Positions 48,443 through 58,689 of a stretch of 64,000 nucleotides of DNA are shown piece after piece. Under the pieces are notes generated by a model. The model was not told the DNA's origin, made no database searches, and saw only the letters and a program-made list of their open reading frames with translations. The stretch is from NCBI RefSeq assembly GCF_000346465.2, contig NC_034010.1, forward strand, positions 26,622,643 through 26,686,642, given 5' to 3'. This stretch comes from Prunus persica. Lineage: Eukaryota > Streptophyta > Magnoliopsida > Rosales > Rosaceae. The number at the start of each line of letters is the position of its first letter. Position 1 is the stretch's first letter. Both the position numbers and the translations under genes were made by a program.

Positions 48443-49407
48443 ATGGCACTCCTTGGAAAACTTCCCTACAAACCACTAAATTCACAATATATCCTAACCG
48501 TCGCCGCCCGATTCTTCACAACCCAAAGCCCCAATTTCAACACTTTTCCTGATATCCCCACCTCGGCCTACTACGATGACCAGGTCAATGCCGCTAACCG
48601 TTCCAGAGACTTCGACGACCTCCCCCACCTACTCAACAAGCGCGTGAAGGACAACTGCTTCAACACCACCAACACCTTCAAGTTTATCACCAAAACCGAT
48701 GCCTCCCTCTCCGTACTCAACGATCTCTGTCGAACTCTGGCTCGTCTTGACAATGGCTTCGCCCTGAAAGAGCGCGTACGACTCACTCATCGCGCAGCTC
48801 TGTAAGCTGGAGAGGGTCGCTGTGCGTGGTGGAAATGATGGCCCGTGAAAACCACGGCCTGAACGCGTGTAGCTTTCACCCCATACTCAATGTTGTTATG
48901 GAGGAAGCGTGGGGCGTGGTGGATCTGATGAGGAGGCTTGGGGCTTCGCCTGATCTGACGGCGTACAATTATCTATTGATCGCGTATTGTTTCTTCGGAG
49001 ATTTGGATCTGACGACTGCAGTGCTGAAAAGGATTGAGGAGAAGGGGATGAGTGCGGACACGCGTACGTACGATGCGCTGGTGCTAGGCGCGTGCAAGGT
49101 GGGGAAGGTGGAGGGGGCTCTGGTGCTGCTGAGGAGGATGGTGGACGATGGAGTGCCGATGCAGCTTTCGACACACGTGTACATGATTGATTCGCTGCTG
49201 AACGCGAGCTTTTACGATCAGGCGGTGAAGTTTGTGAGGAGCTTTAGCGGGAGGGACACGTGGCTGAACAAGAAGAATTTCGGGAGCTTAGGGTATCGGC
49301 TCATCAAGTTGAAGAGGTTTGACAAGGCAAAACTGGTCTTGGACGAAATGAAATCCAGGGGTTTAGATATGGGCGAGAAATTGAAGGAGAAATATGAGAT
49401 TATTTAG
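48443..49407 (+). pseudogene. Pentatricopeptide repeat protein gene with two frame breaks
   Basis: The reading begins at ATG 48443 with a basic, Ser/Thr-rich leader of organelle-import type. It stays open past LARLDNGFALKERV to about 48777. The homologous reading then moves to a second frame (YDSLIAQLCKLERVAV, about 48777-48820). From about 48826 it moves to a third frame, which runs to the stop at 49405-49407. The third segment shows PPR helices (PDLTAYNYLLIAYCFFGDL; DTRTYDALVLGACKVGKVEG). It ends in a conserved tail (LKRFDKAKLVLDEMKSRGLD). Compared with the family as I recall it (At2g40240), a few residues are also missing between ILNV and MEEAW. Each frame change equals one inserted or two missing bases. 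Pseudogene or sequence error cannot be told apart here. Confidence 0.75.
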
Positions 49408-49752
49408 TGTTAATCAAATGATTTGTTTTCTCAATTAATTAGTGTTAACAGGCGTTTTCCACAGTAAACCGGAGACTAAATAAATGCTGACAGTGAAACC
49501 GAGCTAAAACCATCGACAACGTCGTACATGGTTAAATTAAAGAGGTCAATGGTATGGTAGTCCGTCCAACCCCGATAGAGGAGCTGACGTCACCGCCGGT
49601 ACAATGGACGGCCAGATTTCCATTTCCTTCTCAGTCCGGTCTTTTTCCTCATCTTTCGGTCGACACCCAACCCATCATTATTACCCACACCAAAAAATCC
49701 CGCTGTTTCTCTCTTTCTCCACCACCGCCCCGAACCGAACCCGAAACCGTTC
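49408..49752. other. Intergenic: PPR 3' flank and trihelix promoter/leader
   Basis: A short 345-base gap. The second half is C-rich and probably the trihelix 5' leader. No separate feature was recognised. Confidence 0.4.
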
Positions 49753-50505
49753 ATGCATCGCCCGACCCGGACCCGCGCCCCCGGTGGCCGGGATGACTGT
49801 TGGAGCGAGGGCGCCACATCGACGCTAATCACGGCGTGGGGCGACCGTTACCTCCAGCTGAACCGCGGCAATCTCCGTCAGAATGACTGGAAGGAGGTGG
49901 CGGACGCCGTTAACTCTGGACTAAACGGCGGCGTCAAGGCGCCCAAGACGGACGTCCAGTGCAAAAACCGCATCGACACCCTGAAGAAAAAGTACAAACT
50001 GGAAAAGTCAAAGCCTAGCCCTTCCACGTGGCCTTTCTACCACCGCCTCCACTCCCTCATCGGCTCTTCACCGGACGCCGCCGTTTCGACCAAAAGAAAG
50101 CCCTCAATTCCCACTCTCACTGTAAAATCCCCAGACCTTAAGCCTAAGCCCCCGGGTGGGTCCAGGGAGAGCTCAATTGGATGCGAAGATGGTGAGGATT
50201 GTAATGGTGATAGTGTAAGGAAGCGTCGGATGGAGGCGGTGGGGTTATCGGGTGGAGCGGCGTGCAGGGAATTGGCGGGGGCAATATTGAAATTTGGGGA
50301 ATTATACGAGAGGATGGAGAATTTGAAACAGGAGCAGATGATGGAGCTGGAGAAACAGAGGATGGAGTTCACAAAAGAACTCGAGTTCCAGAGGTTGAAT
50401 ATGTTCAAGGATGCTCAGGTCGAGCTGGAGAAGATGAAGCGCCCCAAGTATGCTCCTTGTAGAGGTAGCTTGAAAAATATATTCTTGGTTTTGTTTGATT
50501 GTTAA
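49753..50505 (+). CDS. Trihelix (ASIL-like, MYB/SANT-type) transcription factor
   Basis: Unspliced, the frame gives 250 residues. The trihelix DNA-binding domain covers about residues 15-110: CWSEGATSTLITAWGDRYLQ, then DWKEVADAVN, then the third helix with CKNRIDTLKKKYKLEK and the following WPFYHRL. A charged coiled coil (MENLKQEQMMELEKQRMEF onward) near the C-terminus fits dimerisation. The family represses seed-maturation genes or interacts with other factors, but members differ and no specific role is claimed. A donor at 50465 (GAG|GTAGCT) and an acceptor ending at 50581 (TTCCAG) would instead join to 50582-50598 and end ANLVV-stop (242 residues). That end looks more natural than the hydrophobic read-through tail NIFLVLFDC. 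The neighbour of LBD21 and ATL66 in Arabidopsis is also a trihelix gene (At3g11100, from memory). Confidence 0.85.
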   Translation: MHRPTRTRAPGGRDDCWSEGATSTLITAWGDRYLQLNRGNLRQNDWKEVADAVNSGLNGGVKAPKTDVQCKNRIDTLKKKYKLEKSKPSPSTWPFYHRLHSLIGSSPDAAVSTKRKPSIPTLTVKSPDLKPKPPGGSRESSIGCEDGEDCNGDSVRKRRMEAVGLSGGAACRELAGAILKFGELYERMENLKQEQMMELEKQRMEFTKELEFQRLNMFKDAQVELEKMKRPKYAPCRGSLKNIFLVLFDC

Positions 50506-51723
50506 GAGATTTTTGCAATGTGGTCAGTTTTGGTTTCAATGCTTACTCTGTCTGTCTATGTTTTGAATTGGTTGGTTCCAGCGAACTTGGTTGTATAAAT
50601 CAGCTGTTGTGTCTCAAGAATCAGTATGTGATGATTTGGTGAAATTCTTTTCACTGCTTTATTTGATTGAGATTGGTTTCTATTCATGTTCTGATAAGTT
50701 TTGTTATTTCTTATACCTTAAACAGGAAAGAAGTTATAAGCTGAGGTTGACTGTCCGTTTTCAAATGGGAAGTTGTTTCTGTCAAGCCACAAATCAGACC
50801 ATGTAAGAAATCTAAGTGGAAAGCTCGATATCCAGTTCGCTACTTCTGAAGTACACATCATGAGCTCCATGATTTATATATCTGCAGTTTCAAGTTCAAG
50901 GCTTTGGAGGCCTATGTTTATGAATTATTGTAATGTTTCTGGTGTACATGATTGGTTGTTAGCCCTACAGACTTCTTGTACTTTTATGTTTCTGCAGTGT
51001 AATATTATTTGTTTGTTGATAATGATCAAGCTCCATTCATAGATTACATGAATTGTATCAGCTTTTCTCTTGAATGGCAATGCTAATTTGATCACTAGTT
51101 TCTGTTCTGAGTTATAGAATCAATCAATGGAAGTTGGTTTATATAGATTGCTTGATGGAGGATTTTCTGAGGTTTAACTATTCTTCTTTAGTCTTGTACT
51201 CTGTAAATCTTTGGATTCGCAATGCTACAGTTAGTAAAGTTAATAGTCTCCCTGTTGCGTGTACGCCTTCATCTTGGAATGCTTGGCTAGAGAAAATTGG
51301 TCACACCAGACGTGTCTACAACTAGCGTGCTTTCTGTTGATATGTCATCTTGGATCAGATGGTGTCTGAGATTTCGAAATTTCAGATTTCCAGGCTTCTC
51401 AAACTTGTTTAGGAGCATCTAAAGGTTAATGGAAGAACAAGAAGAACACTTAAACAAGTGTAGAAGCACCAACAGCCACTTTTGCATTCTATTCTACTAA
51501 TCACAATTCATTCCTGGAAAACAATCTAAAGGCAAGTGTTCTGTGAGGTGATCAGCTACACGAATTGGGTTCTCAAACTAGGAGGCTGAGCTAAATATAA
51601 ATACGCTGCCCCTCCCTTTGCTTTAAATTCTCACCGATCCCATTACTTTATTATAATCACAAATTAAGGCCACATATTCCCAAATTACCATCACAGAGGG
51701 AGAGACAGAGATCATAATAAAAT
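50506..51723. other. Intergenic: converging 3' flanks of trihelix and LBD genes
   Basis: Bases 50506-51300 look like a 3' UTR or spliced 3' part of the trihelix transcript (T-rich, no long frame). The remainder is the LBD 3' flank. Nothing else was recognised. Confidence 0.4.
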
Positions 51724-52293
51724 TCACAGTATATATGGGGCACAGCTAAAATCACTAGTTTGTCCATGCTGGCTATGGCTGATCAGTTCAGGTGCACTCT
51801 GGCTCATGAAACTATTACTAAATCCGCTGCAGGCAGGAAAGCCAACCGCACTGAAAGCAGCCTCACTGAGCTGATCATCCAAGACACCATAACAAGAAGA
51901 AGCAGAAGCTGTTGTTGATGATGATGATAAAGAATTGGAAGCATAACAAGCAAGACGGGCTCTAGCAATAGCCAGATCATGTTGCAGCTCAATCATCTTC
52001 CTCTGCAACATAGCTATGGCACCAATGCAACCATAAACCGGATCTCTCAGCCTTGCCTCTGCCTCATAAGCCAGCGAATTCACCGTGTCCTCGCGTTGTT
52101 CCTCCGGCACTTCAGTTAGGATCTTGCTCACATTGCTTGCTCCAAACACTTTATGAACTTTGGCAAACTTTTTGGGCTCGTCGGGGAGAAAATATGGTGC
52201 GAAAATGCAGGTGGGGCTGCACTTTCTTTTCAGTAACTTGCAAGCTGCACAGGATGAGCTTGAACGAGGCTCATGACTTCCCTTCATGTTCAT
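51724..52293 (-). CDS. LBD21: LOB-domain protein, LBD21-like (class I)
   Basis: Single exon, 189 residues from the ATG at 52293. The frame stays open upstream but has no earlier ATG. The LOB domain has the zinc-finger-like C-x2-C-x6-C-x3-C block (CAACKLLKRKCSPTC), the GAS block with FAKVHKVFGASNVSKIL, and the leucine-zipper-like coil IGAIAMLQRKMIELQHDLAI. That coil marks class I. The opening HEPRSSSSCAACKLLKR and the phrase VPEEQREDTVNSLAYEAEAR match Arabidopsis LBD21 (At3g11090) as I recall it. LBD proteins are plant-specific DNA-binding regulators of organ boundaries and lateral organs; no specific role for this one is known to me. The Ser-rich C-terminus is variable. Confidence 0.9.
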   Translation of the reverse strand: MNMKGSHEPRSSSSCAACKLLKRKCSPTCIFAPYFLPDEPKKFAKVHKVFGASNVSKILTEVPEEQREDTVNSLAYEAEARLRDPVYGCIGAIAMLQRKMIELQHDLAIARARLACYASNSLSSSSTTASASSCYGVLDDQLSEAAFSAVGFPACSGFSNSFMSQSAPELISHSQHGQTSDFSCAPYIL

Positions 52294-55200
52294 GGCTTCA
52301 TTAACTAAATCCACTTCCAATTTCTATAATGAGTAATCTCCTTTCCATCATATATATATATATATAATAAATTTTAAATGGTTTAGTTTCTAAATTATGC
52401 TTCAGTTGGATGGAGTGTCATGCAGGTTGCAGGGTCCAAATACTTTGCATGGTCCATTTGTGGTTTGGATTGACCTTTTTCTCTTTACTAATTTAATTTC
52501 TGAAATGATTATTTGTTTATTTTTTTCTTTCATTTTTTTGGAAATAAAAAAGAGAAGCCAAATAATTGAAGATGGGGCACCATCATCATGCGCCATTGGT
52601 GGGTTATAATGGGATATGATGGTTCATCAACAAAGATGACATATTTCATTTGACTGACAGAGGAAATTTCACCAGAAAAGTAAATCAAATATCAAGAGAA
52701 AGCTGGATTTGTCCACAAGAAGGAAACATTGCAAGGTGCAAAAAGATGAACTTGGAATCTATATAACCCATGGTGGTGCCCAAAGCATCACTATAACACC
52801 ATTAATCTTGCTTGTGATTAATTCCTAAAAACATAAAAATCCATCATCAACCATTTTTCCAGCTGGATTGGGTCGTCAAAATGATTCTAATGCTTCTGAT
52901 CAAACATATTTTTGCATCCTGCAATCAAACCAATTGAAAGAAACCAATGCCAATTATGAAATAAACATGATTAGTGTGCCTAAAAACATAAAAGTCTTCG
53001 TACAATTGTGATAGTTATAAGTTTGAATTTTAGATAACAAGATCATTAATCAAAATCGTTCGTTTAAAATGTCTGATAAGATATCGTTTTTTCATAAAAA
53101 TAAGTAAATGATCAAATGAGTTCATACACTACATGCTAATGAACCTAAAACTCATCATTTGCCACATTCTTTCTTCTTTGATTTGTTGACATTTGCCAAA
53201 CTCTTCTTTAGTCCTCTTAACTCTGATTTTGAACACTTCAATTTTATCACCAAAATTTTTGAGCAAATGAGGAATAAAATGTCACTTCAAACATTTTATG
53301 GCAAAAAGAAAGTGGAAACGGAACAAAGATGAGAATAGTGCTCCTCCAACTCCAAGAGCCCACTTGTCGAAATGGCTGTCGTTTTCCCAGACCACACAAA
53401 CCTAACGACATGACGGAAGTGATGCTCACGCGGTACTTGCTTTTCAAATCCAACCCAACTACTGCCCGACACGCTCGTGAAAAAAGCGTGGGGGCCGAAT
53501 GTGCATAGAGGAAGGAATATGGGCCGGCCCAAAAATGAATCATTAGGGTGGGTTGATAGAGGTTGACATTTTCATTTTTCTTTTGGGTTTTGTTTTTTTT
53601 GAAATATTTTTCTTTTGGGGATTTAGAAAGAAAGAAAAGTGGTGTCATAGGCTGTAGCATATTTTTTGTGGCTTGACTTTGGGCATGATGGTCTTTGCTC
53701 CACTTTCCCCACCATTTTCCACTTATTCATGTTTGATAAAGCTATTCATGTTTCTAGATTTGACTTGTAGTAGGCCCACCGCACGTTATTGTATTGGCTG
53801 TTTGAGCGCGTATAGATGGTTGTGAGTCGATAATGCATTGTGAGACTTGTAGACCTGAATGACTAATAATTTTTTACGTGTACGTGAACGGCTAATCCTA
53901 GCACTCCCCAAAAATAGAGAAGCCTGAAGCTACATGGGCTGATAGTGGGGTTTTTTTTGAGAAGAGGCTATAACATGGCAGGCCCAATATGATGCTCTTC
54001 TATTTGGTCAGAAGACGAAGTAGCATGTGAATTGCTAAAGGACTTCGGACAAAAGAAATAGAATATGCATATGATGTTAAGAAACATGATTATTGTAATT
54101 CAAAAGAAATAAATTTTGCATAGCATACGATGGAGCTTTCATTCTTTTGTTGTTAGCAGGATACGCAAATGGATTTATCGTTTGACGTGTGATTATTATA
54201 ATTATGTAATTGTTAATTAATGTACGAGAAGTCGACTAATAGCACGTAATCCAAATGAAAAAGTTTGTTTCAGTGGGTAGCCAACAGCCAAGTCAAATGG
54301 CCTTCTCACTGTTTTTTTATTATATTTTTTTTGAAATTTTAAAATTGCATTCGTAATTCAGCAAAAAAATAATAATATTTCATTAGCTATAAAAAGTCAA
54401 TACAAATGAGCCACAAAAAGTCATTACAATAACAAAGCGGTCTAACATTAAAATTAAGACAATTTAGTGTACATTCACTAACGATCACGCAGGATCAAAG
54501 AAGCTTTGACATAAACATCCAAACTAAGATTGTAAATTCAGAATAATCAAAAAGAGATAAAGTTTGAAAAAAAACTAAGCCATAACAATACAAATAAAAC
54601 TCTCATAAAGGAGAGATAAAAAACTTTCACAAAAAAGAGGTGAAAACTACACATAAAGTAATGTTTTTAAGTAGATTACCTTAACATCCTCTGTCCTTTA
54701 GATTTTGGGAGACAATAGGATGTCCTTCTATTTTTGGAAGTTATCCTTTTATTATTATGGTAAATTTTTTTTAAAAAAAAAAAAAAGAGCAAACATTGTT
54801 ACCATCATCTTCGTAATCATCTTCGTCATACTTGATGACATTTGTGTAATGGACGAGATGAAATTAGACTTATGTTTACAGGATTAGTAGGCTTGGTTAA
54901 TTTGAAGTTTAAGTAGAACTTATCTTGCTAAAACAGAAGCAATTATAAATGAGCAACAACTAATACATGCTCTTTTTCTCTTTTATTTTTATTTTTAATT
55001 TTGAACATTTAACTCATTCGTCCCCTTTCTTTCTAATGTTCATGTTTGGCAATTTGTCCTCACAATTAAGTCGCATTTGCTTGGTCGTTTTCTGTGGTGA
55101 GCTCATTTTATTATTATTTAATATATGTATATATACATATAATATCCAAGTTGTAGTAATGTATAATTAGATTTTTTATTTTTTGTCTTTAGGTATATTA

Positions 55201-56029
55201 ATATTGGTTTATAACTCAAGTAATTAAAAGTAAGGGTGAAATCACAATTCGACGTGCCACCAGTTAAGAAAATTTATTCCTGCAACAGCTAATGTGTTGT
55301 GTTCAACGTTCGCCTCCCCAATACTGTTAATATAAAAATAAAAAAGACTTTTAAATGAAGAATGCAGAGTATATAATATTATATATTTCAAAAAACATAC
55401 ATTGTAACTTCTAAGCAATAGAGTGAAATCGGTTTCATGAAAAATCATAAAATATTAGAGATAGTAAGAAACTAGTACAAAATAAATACTTGGAGTTACC
55501 AAAAGTCCACGGCTAAGGCTATGGTCTCTGCTGCGCCGAAGGCTCAATGCTTTCCTATTAAGACATTCCATATATGGACATAAAAGAAAAAGAGTTGCAA
55601 CGAATTGGGTCACCGAATTCAAGTTTGAAATGGCTTCACTTCCATTCAACGTCCCTGGCAAATTTTTTTAATATAAAAACTGGGGCGGAAAATAACTAAC
55701 CCTAGAAGGCCGGACGTCCCTCCAAGTGGCAGCAACCCATGAATCCCCCTCACTCCTTCACTTACCACCTTTTCTATTGTCTTCTAATGTCAACTTTCCA
55801 AACAGAAACAGTCAAGAATCCATGCAATTAGATTAATGTTCCTTTCTCTGGCCATCATTTTAATATCAAAAATTTAGTATATGTAATTTTTTGTTTCAAG
55901 AAACAAACGTTGTTGTTGTTGTTGTTCTTCAACATTCAAGGAAATTCAATTCCTAACCAAAAGAAAATTTTTGCACAGAAATTAACAGAAACATATTCAG
56001 ATTTAGAAGAAGCAGAGGATAGATATACC
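52294..56029. other. 3.7-kb spacer between divergent LBD and U-box genes
   Basis: Both flanks are promoters: LBD to the left, U-box ligase to the right. A TA run lies at about 52352-52367 beside the LBD start. The 53200-55700 part is AT-rich with short open frames, none recognisable. Short TTG repeats (55908-55925) lie in the U-box leader. No RNA gene or intact mobile element was found. Confidence 0.45.
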
Positions 56030-58102
56030 ATGGATATTGCTCTTGTTCCTCCTCTGATGGTTTCCACAGGCTTTTTGCCAACAGGGTCTTTGTTACAATC
56101 ATTGATTCACATATGCAATGAGGTTTGCTCCACGGAAAAGCTTCCAGTTCTGCAGGCTAGGAACATCTCAACCATGATCAGGAGGATCAAGCTTCTTACT
56201 TCTTTGTTTGAAGAGATTCAAGAATCAAATGGCCCGCTTCCCCCATCTTCGATCCTGTGCCTCACCGAGCTTTTCTCCGTGATTCGAAGAGCTAAGTTTC
56301 TGATCCAAGATTGCAAAGATGGCAGCTTTTTGTGGGGGCTTATGCAGACAGAGTTAGTTTCAAATCAGTTTTATGTGCTAGTGAAGGAGCTGGGAAGGGC
56401 ACTTGATATTTTACCTCTGAGTTTGCTTAAGGTTACAGCAGATATCAGAGAGCAAATTGAGCTTCTTCACAGGCAAGCAAAAAGGGTGGAGTTGTGTATT
56501 GACCTTAAAGAGCTGGAAAGAAGAGAAGAGCTTCTAGTTTTGATGGGCAGCAACAGTGAGAAGAACAAGAAGAACAAAGGGTTCATAGACTTGGTGAAAG
56601 TGAAAGATATACTTTGCAGCATCGGTCTGAGAAACACCATGGATTATGAGGAAGAAACTTTAAAGCTAGAGGCAGAAGCTCACAAGCAAGCAGGGAGTGG
56701 TGGACTAATTGTGGTATCAAACATACACAACCTTACATCTCTTGTTTCATACTGTAAATCCATCATTTTTATTGATGACGAATTTGAAAAACCCAGCAAA
56801 GAGGACTTAAAAGTGCAATCTACACCCTCAAACAGATATTATGATCATTCTTCATCTTCTCAATCCTTGATCCCCAATGTCCCAGACGAATTCCGCTGCC
56901 CTATTTCATTAGACTTGATGAAAGATCCTGTTATTGTAGCATCCGGCCACACTTATGATAGAAATTCGATTGCCCAATGGATCAATTCAGGGCACCAAAC
57001 ATGCCCCAAAAGTGGGCAGAAGCTAATTCACATGGCACTTATACCCAACTATGCACTCAAGAGTCTAATGCAACAATGGTGCGAGGAGAACAACGTTCCC
57101 CAAGTTCAATCCTCACCATCGTCTTCCTCAGATTTGGAGAGGAGCAACAGCAAAAGAGACTTGTATGAGCATGCTGTTGATCATATTTCTGTTGTGAAAG
57201 CTGCTGTTGATGCTGTTAAATTGACGGCTGAGTTTCTTGTGGGAAAACTAGCAACTGGCTCACCAGATATCCAAAAGCAAGCAGCATATGAGCTACGATT
57301 ACTTGCCAAAACAGGAATGGACAATAGAAGGATAATAGCTGAGGCAGGAGCTATTCCATTTCTGGTGACATTGCTGAGATCCCACGAACCAAGAATTCAG
57401 GAAAATGCTGTCACTGCGCTACTCAACCTTTCCATCTACAACAACAACAAGATTCTGATCATGGCGGCTGGAGCAATTGACAGCATAGTAAATGTCTTAG
57501 AATCAGGGAACACCATGGAAGCAAGAGAGAATGCAGCAGCAGCAATTTTCAGCTTGTCAATGATAGATGACTGCAAGGTAACCATTGGGAAGCGCCCTAG
57601 AGCCATTCCGGCATTGGTGGGGCTTTTGAAAGAAGGCACTCCAGCTGGTAAAAAGGATGCTGCCATAGCACTCTTTAACCTTGCAGTTTACAATGCCAAC
57701 AAGGTGAGTGTAGTGTTTGCCGGGGCGGTTCCTCTGCTTATTGAGCTGCTGATGGATGACAAGGCAGGCATTACAGATGAAGCCTTGGCTGTGCTGGCTC
57801 TACTTTTGGGTTGCTCTGAAGGGCTGGAGGAGATTGGGAAGAGCAGGATTTTAGTGCCTATTCTTATTGATCTTTTAAGATTTGGTTCTCCGAAAGGGAA
57901 GGAGAATTCGATAACTCTTCTGTTGGGGCTGTGCAAAGATGGAGGAGAGGAGGTTGCGAGACGGCTGTTAATGAACCCGCGTAGCATTCCTTCTCTTCAG
58001 GGCTTGGGTGCTGATGGATCCTTGAAAGCTCGAAGAAAAGCCGATGCACTGCTTAGATTACTCAATAGGTGCTGCTTTCAATCTCAGAATCAGATTGGAT
58101 GA
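56030..58102 (+). CDS. Plant U-box E3 ubiquitin ligase, UND/U-box/ARM type
   Basis: Single exon, 690 residues from the first in-frame ATG (ACCATGG context). The order is a helical UND domain (about 15-230), then a U-box at about 284-357 beginning VPDEFRCPISLDLMKDPVIV and containing GHTYDRNSIAQWI and CPKSGQ. Armadillo repeats follow from about 403 to the end (for example AEAGAIPFLVTLLRS, NAVTALLNLSIYNNNK, NAAAAIFSLS, GKKDAAIALFNLAVYN). The U-box binds E2 enzymes, and the ARM part binds substrates or receptor kinases. The family includes PUB10-17. The UND part reminds me most of PUB15/PUB17 but I cannot assign an orthologue. An intronless gene fits PUB17-like members. Confidence 0.92.
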   Translation: MDIALVPPLMVSTGFLPTGSLLQSLIHICNEVCSTEKLPVLQARNISTMIRRIKLLTSLFEEIQESNGPLPPSSILCLTELFSVIRRAKFLIQDCKDGSFLWGLMQTELVSNQFYVLVKELGRALDILPLSLLKVTADIREQIELLHRQAKRVELCIDLKELERREELLVLMGSNSEKNKKNKGFIDLVKVKDILCSIGLRNTMDYEEETLKLEAEAHKQAGSGGLIVVSNIHNLTSLVSYCKSIIFIDDEFEKPSKEDLKVQSTPSNRYYDHSSSSQSLIPNVPDEFRCPISLDLMKDPVIVASGHTYDRNSIAQWINSGHQTCPKSGQKLIHMALIPNYALKSLMQQWCEENNVPQVQSSPSSSSDLERSNSKRDLYEHAVDHISVVKAAVDAVKLTAEFLVGKLATGSPDIQKQAAYELRLLAKTGMDNRRIIAEAGAIPFLVTLLRSHEPRIQENAVTALLNLSIYNNNKILIMAAGAIDSIVNVLESGNTMEARENAAAAIFSLSMIDDCKVTIGKRPRAIPALVGLLKEGTPAGKKDAAIALFNLAVYNANKVSVVFAGAVPLLIELLMDDKAGITDEALAVLALLLGCSEGLEEIGKSRILVPILIDLLRFGSPKGKENSITLLLGLCKDGGEEVARRLLMNPRSIPSLQGLGADGSLKARRKADALLRLLNRCCFQSQNQIG

Positions 58103-58689
58103 CAGTGTTAAAGAGTGTTTGTTGGATACAGAAGTGTAAATTTGTGAAGATTTAAGCACAGAAATGAAAGTGGTGTTGATTTATTACTGCCAGTGGATCT
58201 CAAAAGCTAAATTGTTGTTTGTTTCCAGAATAAAATTCATCTTTTTTTATAGCGATGGTGGCATTTTCCTTGAGCATTGTAGACCACTTTTCATTTCGCT
58301 AAGATTGGATGTAAAGATCTCACGAAAATGCATTTTATGATCTAAAGATTAAGCAATTCTACTCGAAAGCAATAATTGAACACATTTGTAAGCAATTCTA
58401 CTCGTAAAATGAAATAATTGAATACATTTGATTGCTTATCTTCATTTTTTTTTTACATCAGTCTTTCGAGGAGGCCCTCAAACTTTGCTCCTCCTCGCCA
58501 ATAATAAAAGAACAAAGAGATGTAATTATACTACTATTACATAAGAAATAAATTAGCTTGAAGAAGAAAATGGTTTAACCATGTTAAACCTAACAGACCG
58601 GAACATGCCTGAAATTATGCGAGTGACCTCGGTATCCATCTGTGAACCATGATTCACCTATGGTAAGCATGAGTACTATTTACAGTGTT
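58103..58689. other. Intergenic: converging 3' ends of U-box ligase and UGP3
   Basis: Both genes end here, and the stretch consists of their 3' UTRs. Nothing else was seen. Confidence 0.45.

Noticed and set aside
54340..54660. A-rich stretch resembling an antisense retrotransposon tail
   Set aside because: No inverted or direct flanking repeats and no protein domain. Not enough to call an element.
55910..56029. 40-residue extension of the U-box ligase
   Set aside because: There is no in-frame ATG before 56030, and ACCATGG at 56027-56033 is a good start context.
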